From assembly GCA_964035575.1 (NCBI GenBank), contig OZ037835.1, positions 682,001 to 746,000 of the forward strand: 64,000 nt of DNA. The letters run 5' to 3'. Each line of letters starts with the position of its first letter. Within the stretch, counting starts at the first letter, position 1. The translations under genes were made by a program, and so were the position numbers. The stretch is from Rhynchopus sp. YZ270_cl-10. Lineage: Eukaryota; Euglenozoa; Diplonemea; Diplonemida; Diplonemidae. The notes under the pieces are model-generated. The model was not told where the DNA came from. It searched no databases and saw only the letters and a list, made by a program, of their open reading frames with translations. Below, piece by piece: positions 19,418-29,874 of this stretch.

Positions 19418-22030
19418 TCAGTGCAGGTGCACAACGTACGGTGCATAAGCCTTCTGCTCCACATAGCCGGCAAGCTCTTCGTACTGTGTGCGTTGGTCCT
19501 GAGCGACGGTGTCCAGCAGAGAAGACGCCTTCTCAAAGTCCTGTTTGATGATGAGCTCGAAGACCTCGTTCCACATAGCATGAGGGTTGTTCACGGCAGA
19601 CTCCAGCTGGTACATCCACTCCTCATCTGCGCTGCTGCACAGCCCACGTACGGTAAACACGGTCTGTGCCTTCTCGCTCAGCTTCTCGTACAGCATCGCA
19701 CCAGCACAACGCAGTACCACCTGTCCCTCCGCCTCACGCGAAACAGCACGGTCAACGACACCAGTCAGGTTACGCTCCTTGTTCCAACGCTCCATCACAA
19801 CCACCCACGACATGGACTGCGAAAGAATCGACATCTTCTTCATCCCGTTGCAGCCCATGTTCCCGACACGTGCCTCGCCTGTCGTGCACCCGTACGAGAT
19901 CTTGTGCACATCACCAAGTGCTGTTGCTGCTTCGTGTGCAGCCTTCACACAGGCAGCACTGTGCGACGGCTTCGGAACAAAGGCGTTGAAGGTGGCAAGC
20001 ATCTTGTCCCCTGCGAACGTGTCGCACACACCTTTGTTGTGCTGCACTGCTGACATGATGTGCTCCACAATACCACCGTGTGCGGAGAGCACCTCTGCGT
20101 CCTTGTGCTTCTTGCAGAAGGCGTGCCACGACACGACGTTCATGTGTGCCAGCGACACCTTCTTCTTCTTCATCCCTTCCACACGCAGCAGTGCCTTCTG
20201 GTTCTGCATCATATCAGCTGAACTGCGTGATGCATGTGAAGTAGACATGCCTGACTGCGACTTCGTATCCTGTGTAGAATCCGTCTCTGACACTTCCTCT
20301 TTGTCACTGTCGTTGACAAGCACACTCTGCGGCATGTAGTTCCGGTACTCCACCAGGTTCGCCACCATGGTAACAAAGCTGCGCTGCATCATCCCCACTT
20401 CACTCAGCTGCGACACTGCACGGCCCGTGTCCACAGCCTCCAGGTCCATCACAGCCACACTTGCCATCTCACTCCCAAGCTTCAGCAGAGGGGACGTGAT
20501 GTAGCGTGTGAACACAACAGCAATGGCCAGGAGTACCGTGATCGCAACAGCCGTGACAACCACCATCACAATAACCGCATCCTCCTTCTGTGCGTCTGCA
20601 GAGGACAGATCTGATGCCACCTTCGCACGGATTGCATTCGTCGACGCATCAATTGTCTCCATCACAGACACCCTCGGCACAAGAAGGTTCGCAAAAAATG
20701 TAATCGTTTTGTGTTGAATTGTCGTTGCCACTGTCCAGAACTCCGTGCCGTTCGAGTCAGACCACTTCACGAACGACGTCTTTGTCATCTCCACAAGGTC
20801 TCTGTAGTTCTGTGGGTGTGTGAACACAAACCGCCCATGCTCTGCAATCACTGAGGGGATGTGCGACGTGGCGTCTTCCATTGAGTGGTTCGTGATGTTG
20901 AAGCTCACTGAAAACGGAGCTAGAACGCCTACGGCATTCAGACGCGTTTCGAACCACAGATGCCTCCCTCTGTTGTATGCGACAAGCGTTCCTGTTGTGT
21001 CTGACACACGATCGTGCTCCACCAGGTACAGCGACGTGGCCTCTGGGAGCAGCTGTGCACGCACTGCATTGCTTACCCCTAGCCCGGTCACCACAGCTCT
21101 GACGACACCCACACGCTTGCCCTGCTTAGGGTGCATCATGTACATCTCTGGGTGGGTGAAGGTGTAGCTCAGCTCCCAGTATATAATGCTCCATGACACC
21201 ATCACGTTTGTGTAGATCAGTGTCTCCGTGGGGTACATGGGTGGGTCATCGGCACCCAGGTTGTAGATCTGCTTGCCGCGTGCTAGCATGCCTAAAGAGC
21301 CAGGGGGTTCACTCATAGCAAAAGGAGCCATGCAGAGACCGCGTATCTCGTTCTTGTTGTAGTCCGGCCTGTGATTGCACGGCTGATGCGGGAACCTTCT
21401 GTCGCCTCTGTTTGTGGCTTCCCCAAAGGATACCCAGTCAGATATACCCACCGCCCCCGTCACATGGTCACGCATCTCGTACACCAGGAGGACCTGGGAG
21501 CCGTTCGTAGGAGGGACACCACTCGCAGAGTTCACATCCCTGAACCCCATCCGTGAGCCCCACCCTGCAAACCCGTCCCCCGCCTTCCACGGAACAGGAT
21601 GTGCTTGTGACCACGGGTACGTTTCGTACCCCATGAATTCCAATCCAGACGTCGCCCCAGCACGGAAAGCGGAGACAAAAGCAGGACGCATAACCGTATC
21701 CCCAAAGGCGGGGCTCGTGCTGACGTTTGGGTGGTGCGCCTTCGCAAGGTTGGCCATGGATAGCACCAGCTGCTCAGGCACCTTCAGGTACTCCTTCACC
21801 GCCGTGTCCACGTTGCCAAGGACGGAGCGCAGGTAGCGCGACGAGACCGTTTCGATGTCTGCCGTACCACTGTCGAGACACATCCCAAAGCCCTCGTCAC
21901 CTGTGTCACGTGCCTTCTCCAGAAGGTCGTCCCATGTTGTCAGAGTGAAGCCACCGATGATCGCACCTGTCGACAGAATCAGCACCACACACAGCAGCAC
22001 TGTCAGCGACTGGATGCTGCATGTCGCCAT
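19418..22030 (-). CDS. receptor with cyclase-like domain, copy 2 (870 aa)
   Basis: Same architecture as copy 1: anchor at residues 9-30, sensor, TM2, HAMP-like segment with YMPQSVL, linker, cyclase-like domain with the same lost catalytic positions. It is the most divergent sensor: the stretch after PDYNKNEIRGLC and the one after GRHLWFETR differ strongly from copy 1, while MATCS to about residue 100 and the membrane-cytoplasmic half are nearly unchanged. The linker is shorter and distinct (EEVSETDSTQD, STSHASRSSAD). The tail has NLTGVVDRAVSREAEG in place of FPGVVDQNISREAEG. Full length with no frame breaks. Flanked 3' by an unrelated insertion boundary and 5' by a WD40 fragment. Confidence 0.88.
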   Translation of the reverse strand: MATCSIQSLTVLLCVVLILSTGAIIGGFTLTTWDDLLEKARDTGDEGFGMCLDSGTADIETVSSRYLRSVLGNVDTAVKEYLKVPEQLVLSMANLAKAHHPNVSTSPAFGDTVMRPAFVSAFRAGATSGLEFMGYETYPWSQAHPVPWKAGDGFAGWGSRMGFRDVNSASGVPPTNGSQVLLVYEMRDHVTGAVGISDWVSFGEATNRGDRRFPHQPCNHRPDYNKNEIRGLCMAPFAMSEPPGSLGMLARGKQIYNLGADDPPMYPTETLIYTNVMVSWSIIYWELSYTFTHPEMYMMHPKQGKRVGVVRAVVTGLGVSNAVRAQLLPEATSLYLVEHDRVSDTTGTLVAYNRGRHLWFETRLNAVGVLAPFSVSFNITNHSMEDATSHIPSVIAEHGRFVFTHPQNYRDLVEMTKTSFVKWSDSNGTEFWTVATTIQHKTITFFANLLVPRVSVMETIDASTNAIRAKVASDLSSADAQKEDAVIVMVVVTAVAITVLLAIAVVFTRYITSPLLKLGSEMASVAVMDLEAVDTGRAVSQLSEVGMMQRSFVTMVANLVEYRNYMPQSVLVNDSDKEEVSETDSTQDTKSQSGMSTSHASRSSADMMQNQKALLRVEGMKKKKVSLAHMNVVSWHAFCKKHKDAEVLSAHGGIVEHIMSAVQHNKGVCDTFAGDKMLATFNAFVPKPSHSAACVKAAHEAATALGDVHKISYGCTTGEARVGNMGCNGMKKMSILSQSMSWVVVMERWNKERNLTGVVDRAVSREAEGQVVLRCAGAMLYEKLSEKAQTVFTVRGLCSSADEEWMYQLESAVNNPHAMWNEVFELIIKQDFEKASSLLDTVAQDQRTQYEELAGYVEQKAYAPYVVHLH

Positions 22031-22117
22031 TGTTCTGAGGTGTACAGGAAGGGGAGAGAGTGTACGTCTGGGGATGTGTGTGTGGTGTGGGTGAAATCAG
22101 TTCTGGCTACTTCCTGT

Positions 22118-22249
22118 GTGTAGTACACAGAAGACATAGTCAATATACCCTTCGAACACCATCGTCTCCTCTCCAGTGGGATGTTTCCACATGTGTGCGG
22201 TCTTATCTTTGGAGCACGAAACCACATGCACTCCGTCAGGACTCACTGC
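22118..22249 (-). pseudogene. WD40 gene fragment upstream of receptor copy 2
   Basis: About 130 bp read on the minus strand as AVSPDGVHVVSCSKDKTAHMW...TGEETMVFEGY, one WD40 blade. It matches the gene at 57967-58846, where the segment around 58455-58550 has SPDG-like, HVVSCS and TGEETMVFKGY residues in the same order. It is cut off on both sides (a stop just upstream in frame). It lies 90 bp from the copy 2 ATG, where other copies have their conserved flank, so a rearrangement joined the two. Confidence 0.75.
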
Positions 22250-22559
22250 CTCAAATCACGTTCTTCTTGTTGTTCATACGTTGTGGGTTCTTCCACACTA
22301 CGACTTTAGGTCAGTGGGGGGTTTCTTTTGTTTCCTTTTGTTTGGGTTCGTGTGTGGATAGTTCTTCTTTAGTTTTTCAGTTTTTGAGAACTTGGATAAA
22401 TCACGTGTAGCAACAGAATACATACACTCTACGCCCATCCTCCCAGCTTACTTCCATTGGGGTGTGGTTTCGCAAAATTCGGTGGAATATTTGAAATCCT
22501 GTACATGTTCTGTAGATTCTAAAAATGTGGGGTGATCAGAGGTACTTTTTTGCAGCTCC

Positions 22560-22745
22560 AGTCACAAAGAATCATGAAAAATCACGAAAAATCACAAAAT
22601 CCGGAATGCGAATCACAAAAAATCACAAAAAATCACAAAATCCGGAATGCGAATCACAAAAAATCACAAAAAATCACAAAAAATCACAAAATCTGGAATG
22701 CGAATCACAAAAAATCACAAAAAATCACAGAAAATCACAAAAAAC
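22560..22745. repeat. AATCACAAA tandem repeats, left arm of element III
   Basis: A 9-bp-type repeat (AATCACAAA) interrupted by ATCCGGAATGCG units. A similar array lies at 23850-24015. They give basic, repetitive frames (NHKKSQKITK) that are not genes. Confidence 0.85.
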
Positions 22746-23096
22746 ACCGCGAATATGGTGATTTGGCCTGAGTGTTTGCAAGGCGTTGATCCTACACTGG
22801 GTCGTCGTCAGACACCGTGGCAGTGTGCGGGGCAGGGGCAGATGGGCTAGCTTGACAAAAAAAAAACACAAAAATCTGTGGTGTGGCGCCTTAACCGATT
22901 CCCCGTGGTTCTACCGTGTTTCTACCAGTTGTCGCTCCATAAAGGGGGGGTATAGATGTTAGAAAAATTTCTTTTCTTTTTTTCGCTGGTGAGCTTTTAA
23001 ATGCCGGCATTTGCATTTCCGGAATCCGTCCGGCCAGTGGTGGGGTCAATTTGCCGAAATGGACAAGTTCTCATTTTTGGTCAATTTTTCGCAGTG

Positions 23097-23662
23097 CACA
23101 GTATACACAGTATACACAGTATACACAGTATACACAGTATACACAGTATACACAGTATACACAGTATACACAGTATACACAGTATACACAGTATACACAG
23201 TATACACAGTATACACAGTATACACAGTATACACAGTATACACAGTATACACAGTATACACAGTATACACAGTATACACAGTATACACAGTATACACAGT
23301 ATACACAGTATACACAGTATACACAGTATACACAGTATACACAGTATACACAGTATACACAGTATACACAGTATACACAGTATACACAGTATACACAGTA
23401 TACACAGTATACACAGTATACACAGTATACACAGTATACACAGTATACACAGTATACACAGTATACACAGTATACACAGTATACACAGTATACACAGTAT
23501 ACACAGTATACACAGTATACACAGTATACACAGTATACACAGTATACACAGTATACACAGTATACACAGTATACACAGTATACACAGTATACACAGTATA
23601 CACAGTATACACAGTATACACAGTATACACAGTATACACAGTATACACAGTATACACAGTAC
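23097..23662. repeat. 9-bp satellite (CACAGTATA)n, about 63 copies
   Basis: Perfect array over more than 560 bp, becoming degenerate at 23663-23688. Open in all three frames of both strands (YTV, HSI and QYT repeats on the plus strand). The same unit in reverse orientation forms the 37231-37660 array. Confidence 0.98.
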
Positions 23663-24143
23663 ACACAGTACACCCAGTACACAGTACCAAAAAAAATCAA
23701 AATCAATTTGATTCACAACTTCACACCAGTTCACAACGCCACTATGTTAACCGTGATGTTACCATAACATTACCATGGTTGTGAACATTTGTGATCAGGT
23801 ACCCCCGTATAGTACCATTCAATCACTGAAAAATTTCACAGAAATTTCACAAAAAATCACAAACATCTGGAATGCGAATCACAAAAAATCACAAAAAATC
23901 ACAGAAAATCACAGAAAATCACAAAAAATCACAAAATCCGGAATGCGAATCACAAAAAATCACAAAATCCGGAATGTGAATCACAAAAAATCACAGAAAA
24001 TCACAAAAAATCACGTACGCTCACAAAAAACCCAAACAAAATCATAATTTCGTTTTTGTAAGCATTTGTAACCGTTTGTAACCGTTGTGATTTTTCGTGA
24101 TTTTTCTTGACTCGAGCTGCAAAAAAGTACCTCTGATCACCCC

Positions 24144-24727
24144 AAAATGGGGGTAAAAATCGCGAAACGGGAAATGGGGGAAATGGGGGAAATGGGGAGG
24201 GGTTATTTTAAGGTTTTTGGGAGGAAATAAGCTCAAAAAACCTCAAAAAATATCTCAAAAACTGCCCGCCGCCCCCAACCCGATTTTCCAATCGGAGAGG
24301 GTGACACGCCACTACACCACTTGTATCAAAACCTAGGCGAGCAACAGTAAGAAAAGTATATAAGATGAACCTAAGCGTGTGCTTGGTCACCTTGTTGGGA
24401 GCAAAATACAAGAGTACGCACTGAGTGACGGGGTGCTGTGGAAAAAAAAAGGTGATGAGCTAAACCAGCCAATGAAGGGGTCCCGAGATAATTACTGATC
24501 TAAGAAAACATCTGGTGGTGTGGCTGAATCCAAAAAAGGTCACTTGGTCAGGACTTGGTCAGGGTTCGTTTTTGGCTTTTTCAGCCACACCGTTTGAGGG
24601 GTAAATAATACTTTGGGTTATATAGACAGAGCGTGTGTCCTGACACTGGGTAAATAAAAAATCATGATGAAAGTAAAAGTTGCAAGATGAATATGCCTCA
24701 CGCAGACGTGCATACACTACTAAAAAA
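24144..24727. other. spacer with displaced receptor 5' block
   Basis: 24393-24530 matches 3595-3730 upstream of receptor copy 1, so this is the original upstream flank of copy 2, pushed away by the WD40 fragment and element III. Remaining sequence holds GGGGAAAT repeats and nothing coding. Confidence 0.6.
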
Positions 24728-24743
24728 CTACAGACCTATTCAC

Positions 24744-25371
24744 ATAAATTGTAATTTGTAATTTATAGGCCTTTTTGAAAAAGGGCATTTTTATTTTAAA
24801 TAACAGTTTTTATATTACAATTTTCAAAAATAGTAATTTTATCGCCCCCCGCACCCCCTTTTTTTTTATTTTTAAATTACAATTTTCACGATTTGTAATT
24901 CGCAAACCCGTAAAGCTAGTAGGCGTGTTGAACGTATTGGCACGTGAGCCTACAACGCCTTCCCTGTTGCTGCCGCGTACTGCGGTTTCTTGTTGGCCCA
25001 CTCAGCGGGGTTACATCCCTGTATCTTAGACGCGAGGGGATATGCAGACAGCACATATCGGAATCAATGCAGAGATTGTGTGAAGAGACTTCTTCTTTCG
25101 CTTCTGTTGCAACGTCAGGTTGCACAATATCAGGACGGCAATGATCGTGAAACTTCATAATATTATGAAGTAATACTTTCCCCCCCCCCCAATCAACTAT
25201 GTCGATTATTGAGTCACATTTGAACGGCGTGCAACTTGCTTATGATGCGGTCGTGCTTTGAAGCTTTTGTGGGAGACGAGATCTGGGCTTTGGAGGTTTT
25301 GGTGGGCCTGAACGAAGGTGATCTCCGGGATGCAGTGATGGAATTTTGGGAGTTTGTGCAATCAACGATAA
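24744..25371. other. left interior of the outer TIR element, no gene called
   Basis: AT-rich ends and a moderately GC-rich middle (24905-25160). A frame at 25236 runs 46 codons before entering the nested element, reading MRSCFEAFVGDEIWALEVLVGL in part. It is short and unrecognised and may be an exon fragment, but support is weak. Confidence 0.3.
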
Positions 25372-25858
25372 TGGTGCTTCCCGGGGGGTATGCATTTCAC
25401 AAATTTTCAATTCAATTCACAACTTTTCACAACTATTCACAACTTTTCACTACCCTTTTTTCTCTCGTTGGTGAAGCTCTTAAACGCCGGCATTTGCATT
25501 TCCGGAATCCGTACGGCCAGTGGTGGGGTCAATTTGCCGAAATGGACAAGTTCTCGTCATTTCCGCACATCACACAGTACACAGGTACACAGGTACACCA
25601 CATCACGTTCTATCTTGTGAATCCCAGCGTACCCCTCAATGGGTGGGTCACCACCCCGCCCAAAAAAAAAGCACACACAAAAAAAAATCAATTCACAACT
25701 TTTCACAACTATTCACAACTTTTCACATTTTTTCACAATTTTTCACCACTTTTCACCAGCCTTCACAATTTTGTAGCGGTTTTCGTGTTGTGAAAATTTG
25801 TGAAAACTTGTCACATTTTGTGAAAATTTGTGAAATGCACACCCCCCGGGAAGCACCA
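25372..25858. mobile_element. 487-bp element, TGGTGCTTCCCGG ends, TSD GATAA
   Basis: Inverted ends of about 37 bp (TGGTGCTTCCCGG...GCATTTCACAAA) with GATAA directly on both sides (25367-25371, 25859-25863). A related sequence at about 40170-40200 passes through the site without the element (AATCAACGAAAAAACC). The interior contains TTCACAACT repeats and the GCATTTCCGGAATCC..GGTGGGGTCAA module also seen at 23001-23060 and 38390-38450. Same end type as 553-680. Confidence 0.85.
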
Positions 25859-26232
25859 GATAAAACCTTTTTTTCTCTTTTACTTACCTATCAGAGTTAC
25901 TATTTTTATATTACAATTTTGCCACTTTGTTATTTTATGGGTGTTTTTGGGTTTATTTTAAATTACAAATTTATTTACTGGGGGGGGGGCGAATAAGAGA
26001 TCAGGGGTGAATAAGAGATCAGGGCCGAATAAGAGATCAGGTTGAGATTTTGGGGGTATTTTTTTTTTTTTTTTTTTGCATGCGCCAGGGTTTTATCTTG
26101 AATTTTTTTTTTGAAATTTTACCCTGTCTACCCGGTCTGGCAAAAAAGTGGTCAAAATATTTTTTTTGCCTCCGGCGAAAATGTCTTTTTGCTTTTTTTC
26201 CCCCAAAAAATTTTTTTTATTTCTGGCTCGTC

Positions 26233-29200
26233 CAGGGTCCTCAACCGTAGACAAAGTCTGGCCACAGATTTGTCTAAGTTAAAAAAAAAGGCTAAAAAAA
26301 AATTTTCGCGCTCCGCGCGAAAAGGTCCTGTACAAAGCTAAAAATTGGGGGCTTTTTTTTTTTGTGTTGCTTTTTCGAAACTCGTTAAGTGGTCTTTTCA
26401 TTTCAATAGAAGAGTTCGACAAATGAACAATCACACCCCACCCCACCCCTTCGCCCCACCCGTACCCCTAACCCCATTGTCCCCCCAACCTGATAAGCAT
26501 CACACAGAAACTCTAACCTTCTTTCTTTTAAAGGCTTCAAAAATCCTTTGGATTTGGTCAGGCGTAAATTTATTCTCATTTGTCTCTGCCTGTTTGCACA
26601 TAAGAATGCATAGCAGACTTGAATCCAGCAGTTTGTTTCTGTAGCTATTCTTGACGTACTTCATGCCGTTGAAGCAGCGCTCGTCTTCAACTGATGTGAC
26701 GGGGATTGACAACCCAAGCAAAACAAGATCCCTCATAATGGGGTAGGCGTCTCCTGCGGAACTTGTCAAGAATGTTGCGATCAGGTCCGAAGTGTCCTTT
26801 GTTGTAGTTCTCTTCGACAAAACGTCCACCAGGATCCTCCATTCTTTCACAGCTACAGCTTTCTTTGTCTCCAGACTGTTCAGTTCTGGCGACTCCTCAA
26901 CGAACGGCGTCGTGTCCACGCTCAGTAACGGCGTTGTTTGAGTGCGCGATATCACAGTATGCTCCGTCTTGGAGTACTCTGGTCTCCCACGCGTCTTCTC
27001 GCCCACAACATCGTACTTTTTGTACTCGAGTGTATGCAGCTCAGTAAATTCCTCGATGAGCTTCTTCACCTCGGTGTTGCCGTAGATCGCCAGCCCGTCC
27101 GCGTTAGCAGGGAGGTTGCGGATGTCGAATACTGAGAAGCATCTCACAATGTCCATGTTCACGAATCGTTCACTGAGGCACTTCAGCAGCTCCTTGAGGT
27201 ATGGCTTGCAGACCGTGTCGTGATGAATCGCAAAGTTCCGACGGGAAAGTTTTGTACCGTGGCATTGATTATACCTCGGTACCCATTCTGGGTAGAACGG
27301 GAACATGTTCGGGTTGGTTTCAAGCAACGACAATGACGCAACACATTTGTCGATGTGGCTGCAAACGGTGAGCAGGTTTGTGTTCCTGCTCTGGAGCGAC
27401 GTCGACAGCACGTTCAACTCGTCCAGGACCACCGTCATGAAGGACAACGTTGCAAAAAAACCGGGCTCTTTGATGTGCTGCGCGATGAACGGTGCTTCCA
27501 CGTCGCCGGCCTCTCCAAGCTTGCACAGGGCGCTGTGCACGGCGGGGTACTCCTTGCGGACGGTGCTGCAACACCTGCCGTTGGTGAGCCACCGGGTGTC
27601 ACCCGGCTTTGCGATGAGGATGTCACAGTACTCACACAAGTCGCGAAGTTCCTCCAGCATCTCCTCCAGGGTGTCGAGCTTAATCTTGGATCCCGAAAAA
27701 AAAACCCACACCCACCGCAGGCCGTCGAAGAACCGGGTAATCTCCGGCGATTTCCCCTCTGCCGCTGCTTCTGGGCCACAGAGTGCGAGGGAGTGTGCGT
27801 AGCACCAGGTGAAGAGGGCGCCTGGGTTTATGTCTGCACGGATTTGTTGTTGGCAGCCCTTGTTCGAGGAACGCATTGCCGATGCGCCATCAAACGAGCA
27901 TCCACTCATCTTCCCGTAGTCGAGCCCGAGCTGGTCTATCCACTTCGTCAGCAACGACGCGTAACCAGCCCCCGTCTGGTCCTTCAGCTCACCCATCATG
28001 ATGAGCTTCTCGACGGGGGTGGCACCGACCATGTATCGCACGACGAAGACGAGTTGCTCCTTCTTGCTGACGTCGCGTGAGCAATCCCCCGACAGGCCCC
28101 AGAAACGGGAGGCTTTGACCTGCTTGAGGAGGTCTTCTGTCAACACCTCCGTGATGCAGGACATGATCTCTAAGACTGCACCGCAGCTGAGATAGCGTAT
28201 TTGTTGTCTGAGGTATGCCTCCATGTCGGTGCACTCCAGCTTGTCTGCGAAAAAACTCAGAAACTCCTCCAAGTTAGAGTGCCCTACACCTTTGCGCGCG
28301 AGGAAAACAATAACCTCAATGCATATTTTCAGCATTTTTTGGTTGAACTCGACTTCTTTGTCGCTGTTGGCGTGCAACGTGTGAAGCACGGTTCCATTGG
28401 AAGCCTGCAGAGCGGCAGCCTTCACGAGACGTTGGTGTTTGGGGTCGCCTGCATGCGCAGGGAGGTCTCTGGCGAGCTTGGTCTTTGCATGAGAGAAAGC
28501 ACCACAATACAAGCACTTGAACTTGTCTTCACCCACCACCAACCAGGGGGAAAAACGGTTCAAATGGCCCTGCACCGTGCTCTCCCGCAGACCCATACAA
28601 CCTTTCTCCTGCGCTTCGCGTTTACGTTTCAGCGTGTTGGTGGAGTCGGTGTTCGCTGGTGCGGTCGTGGTGTTCGTGAGGTTGGGATTGTTCGTGTTGG
28701 AGTGCGTGGGACCTAAGAAGACAACATCGCCGTCAGAAGAGTACTCGTCGACATCATCGATTTCCATTGCTGCCTCGGGTTGCTCGGATGCTGCGTTGCG
28801 TCTCACTGGCACACATTGCTCCTCCTCCTCTTCTTCGGACGTTGAATCCACGTACTTAACAGCACTCACCTGTGGAGCCATCATCACCACACGTTTCTTC
28901 ACCTTCTTGCCTTGCGACACCTGGCTCTGCACAGACACGGCAGAGGCATCGCTGTCTCCCCCCTTCTCTGCTTCGTTCATGGCGAACTCATGCGCCTCCG
29001 CAACGATCGTCAGGATCGTCTTCCGCTTGCTCCCCTCCCTGTCGTCGTCCGCCAGTTTGGCGCGATCAAACTCCTTCAACCAGAGTTTGAGCACCTTGTT
29101 GGTGTCGTTCTGGTGGTTTTTAAACCCCCTCACCGTCCCCTCCGCCACAAGAAAAAGGTGAAGGGAAGCGAGCCGGGGTGTCGGACCATCGGGGATGGAC

Positions 29201-29604
29201 TTGTACTTGCCTGAAGACCACAGGTCGTAGTGCGTATCCCCTTTGTTGGGTTCCACCACACGTACCACAGGTGCCGCAACAGCTCCCTTCTTGAACATGG
29301 ACACGATGGTGGGCTGTGCTTTGGAGGTCTTGGCAGTGGCAGGCATTTTTGCGGATGAGTTTGTTCAATTGTAGTTAGTCTGAGGAGGTGGCTTGTGTGG
29401 GTGGGTACAATGGGGTCCGCGCAGGTGAGGACTGAGGGAGTCTTGAGGGAACTCATTTTTTTTTTTGTTTTCAGTAAAGCTTCTTCTCTTTCAAACCACC
29501 CAAAAACCCAAAACCCAGGTTTTGTCTAACTTAGACAAAGCGTTTTTCAAAAAAAAAAAAAATTGTCTAAGTTAAGGCCTAACTTAGACAGGTTGAGGAC
29601 CCTG
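26233..29604 (-). mobile_element. complete hAT transposon (hAT-2), 3372 bp, 8-bp TSD
   Basis: Ends CAGGGTCCTCAACC at 26233 and its complement ending at 29604, with the CAGGG start typical of hAT. GGCTCGTC stands on both sides (26225-26232, 29605-29612), a perfect 8-bp duplication. Subterminal copies of TGTCTAAGTTA and its complement occur near both ends (26245-26285, 29520-29592). It encodes one uninterrupted transposase and looks whole, so possibly recent. Confidence 0.93.
26500..29346 (-). CDS. hAT transposase of hAT-2 (948 aa), ZNF862-like
   Basis: hAT transposase of the ZNF862-like type. N-terminal QPTIVSMF (residues 11-18) resembles a PCNA-binding PIP box, though position 7 is Met; this is only suggestive. 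An acidic and Asn/Thr-rich disordered region (165-240) precedes a C2H2-like finger (C278, C281, H298, H304). The catalytic core shows GDCSRDVSKKEQL (D421), SFDGASAM (D486), a CYAH motif (C515/H518), PGDTRW, and the C-terminal IPVTSVEDERCFNGMK with the third acidic residue in a hAT dimerisation domain. About 950 residues is long but within the family range. The ORF has no breaks. Start ATG at 29346 is the first in frame, about 250 bp inside the element end. Confidence 0.92.
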   Translation of the reverse strand: MPATAKTSKAQPTIVSMFKKGAVAAPVVRVVEPNKGDTHYDLWSSGKYKSIPDGPTPRLASLHLFLVAEGTVRGFKNHQNDTNKVLKLWLKEFDRAKLADDDREGSKRKTILTIVAEAHEFAMNEAEKGGDSDASAVSVQSQVSQGKKVKKRVVMMAPQVSAVKYVDSTSEEEEEEQCVPVRRNAASEQPEAAMEIDDVDEYSSDGDVVFLGPTHSNTNNPNLTNTTTAPANTDSTNTLKRKREAQEKGCMGLRESTVQGHLNRFSPWLVVGEDKFKCLYCGAFSHAKTKLARDLPAHAGDPKHQRLVKAAALQASNGTVLHTLHANSDKEVEFNQKMLKICIEVIVFLARKGVGHSNLEEFLSFFADKLECTDMEAYLRQQIRYLSCGAVLEIMSCITEVLTEDLLKQVKASRFWGLSGDCSRDVSKKEQLVFVVRYMVGATPVEKLIMMGELKDQTGAGYASLLTKWIDQLGLDYGKMSGCSFDGASAMRSSNKGCQQQIRADINPGALFTWCYAHSLALCGPEAAAEGKSPEITRFFDGLRWVWVFFSGSKIKLDTLEEMLEELRDLCEYCDILIAKPGDTRWLTNGRCCSTVRKEYPAVHSALCKLGEAGDVEAPFIAQHIKEPGFFATLSFMTVVLDELNVLSTSLQSRNTNLLTVCSHIDKCVASLSLLETNPNMFPFYPEWVPRYNQCHGTKLSRRNFAIHHDTVCKPYLKELLKCLSERFVNMDIVRCFSVFDIRNLPANADGLAIYGNTEVKKLIEEFTELHTLEYKKYDVVGEKTRGRPEYSKTEHTVISRTQTTPLLSVDTTPFVEESPELNSLETKKAVAVKEWRILVDVLSKRTTTKDTSDLIATFLTSSAGDAYPIMRDLVLLGLSIPVTSVEDERCFNGMKYVKNSYRNKLLDSSLLCILMCKQAETNENKFTPDQIQRIFEAFKRKKVRVSV

Positions 29605-29874
29605 GGCTCGTCCGTTCGCCTAATAAGAGATGCCACATCTCTTATTCGCCCCCCCCCAGTAATTGTAATTCAAAATAGTAATTTTTGCATTTTTTTGGGG
29701 GTGAAAATTTATTTTTTATTTTATTTTTACTATTTTTGTGAATAGGTCTGTAGTGGATATTGGATTTCAAAAAAACGGAGGACGTGACCCCCCTCAGATG
29801 AGGGGTTTCACAGTTCACACATGGGGGCACAGAGAATAGGGGATTTTTTTTTTTTTTTTTTTGGGATTTATTTC

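Larger units (their letters stand above)
22529..24143. mobile_element. 1.6-kb TIR element III carrying the 9-bp satellite
   Basis: Ends GGGGTGATCAGAGGTAC (22529) and its complement (ending 24143) extend as imperfect inverted repeats for about 60 bp, through TGCAGCTC.AGTCA. Flanking AAAAT lies on both sides with a 2-bp offset at the left, so a 5-bp duplication is possible but not clean. The interior has AATCACAAA arrays at both ends (22560-22745, 23850-24015), a module (22878-23096) found inverted at 38353-38560, and the CACAGTATA satellite. No transposase. Confidence 0.7.
24728..29753. mobile_element. outer TIR element, nest holding two later insertions
   Basis: Ends CTACAGACCTATTCAC (24728-24743) and its complement (29738-29753). 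Removing the 25372-25858 element and hAT-2, each with one target duplication, leaves about 1.15 kb. The inverted ends continue inward as AT-rich sequence, through CCCCCCCAGTAA near 25980 and 29655 and GAATAAGAGAT repeats. No transposase of its own and no clear target duplication. Confidence 0.55.

Noticed and set aside
23001-23784. Multiple 160-257 codon ORFs on both strands through the 9-bp satellites (also 37214-37726)
   Set aside because: A 9-bp unit without stops is open in every frame. The products are pure tripeptide repeats and the flanks are not coding.
24250-24335. tRNA-like segment on the minus strand with an A-box-like TGGTGTAGTGG
   Set aside because: No B box (the GGGTTGGGGGC stretch does not fit), no convincing acceptor or T stem; at most a tRNA-derived relic.
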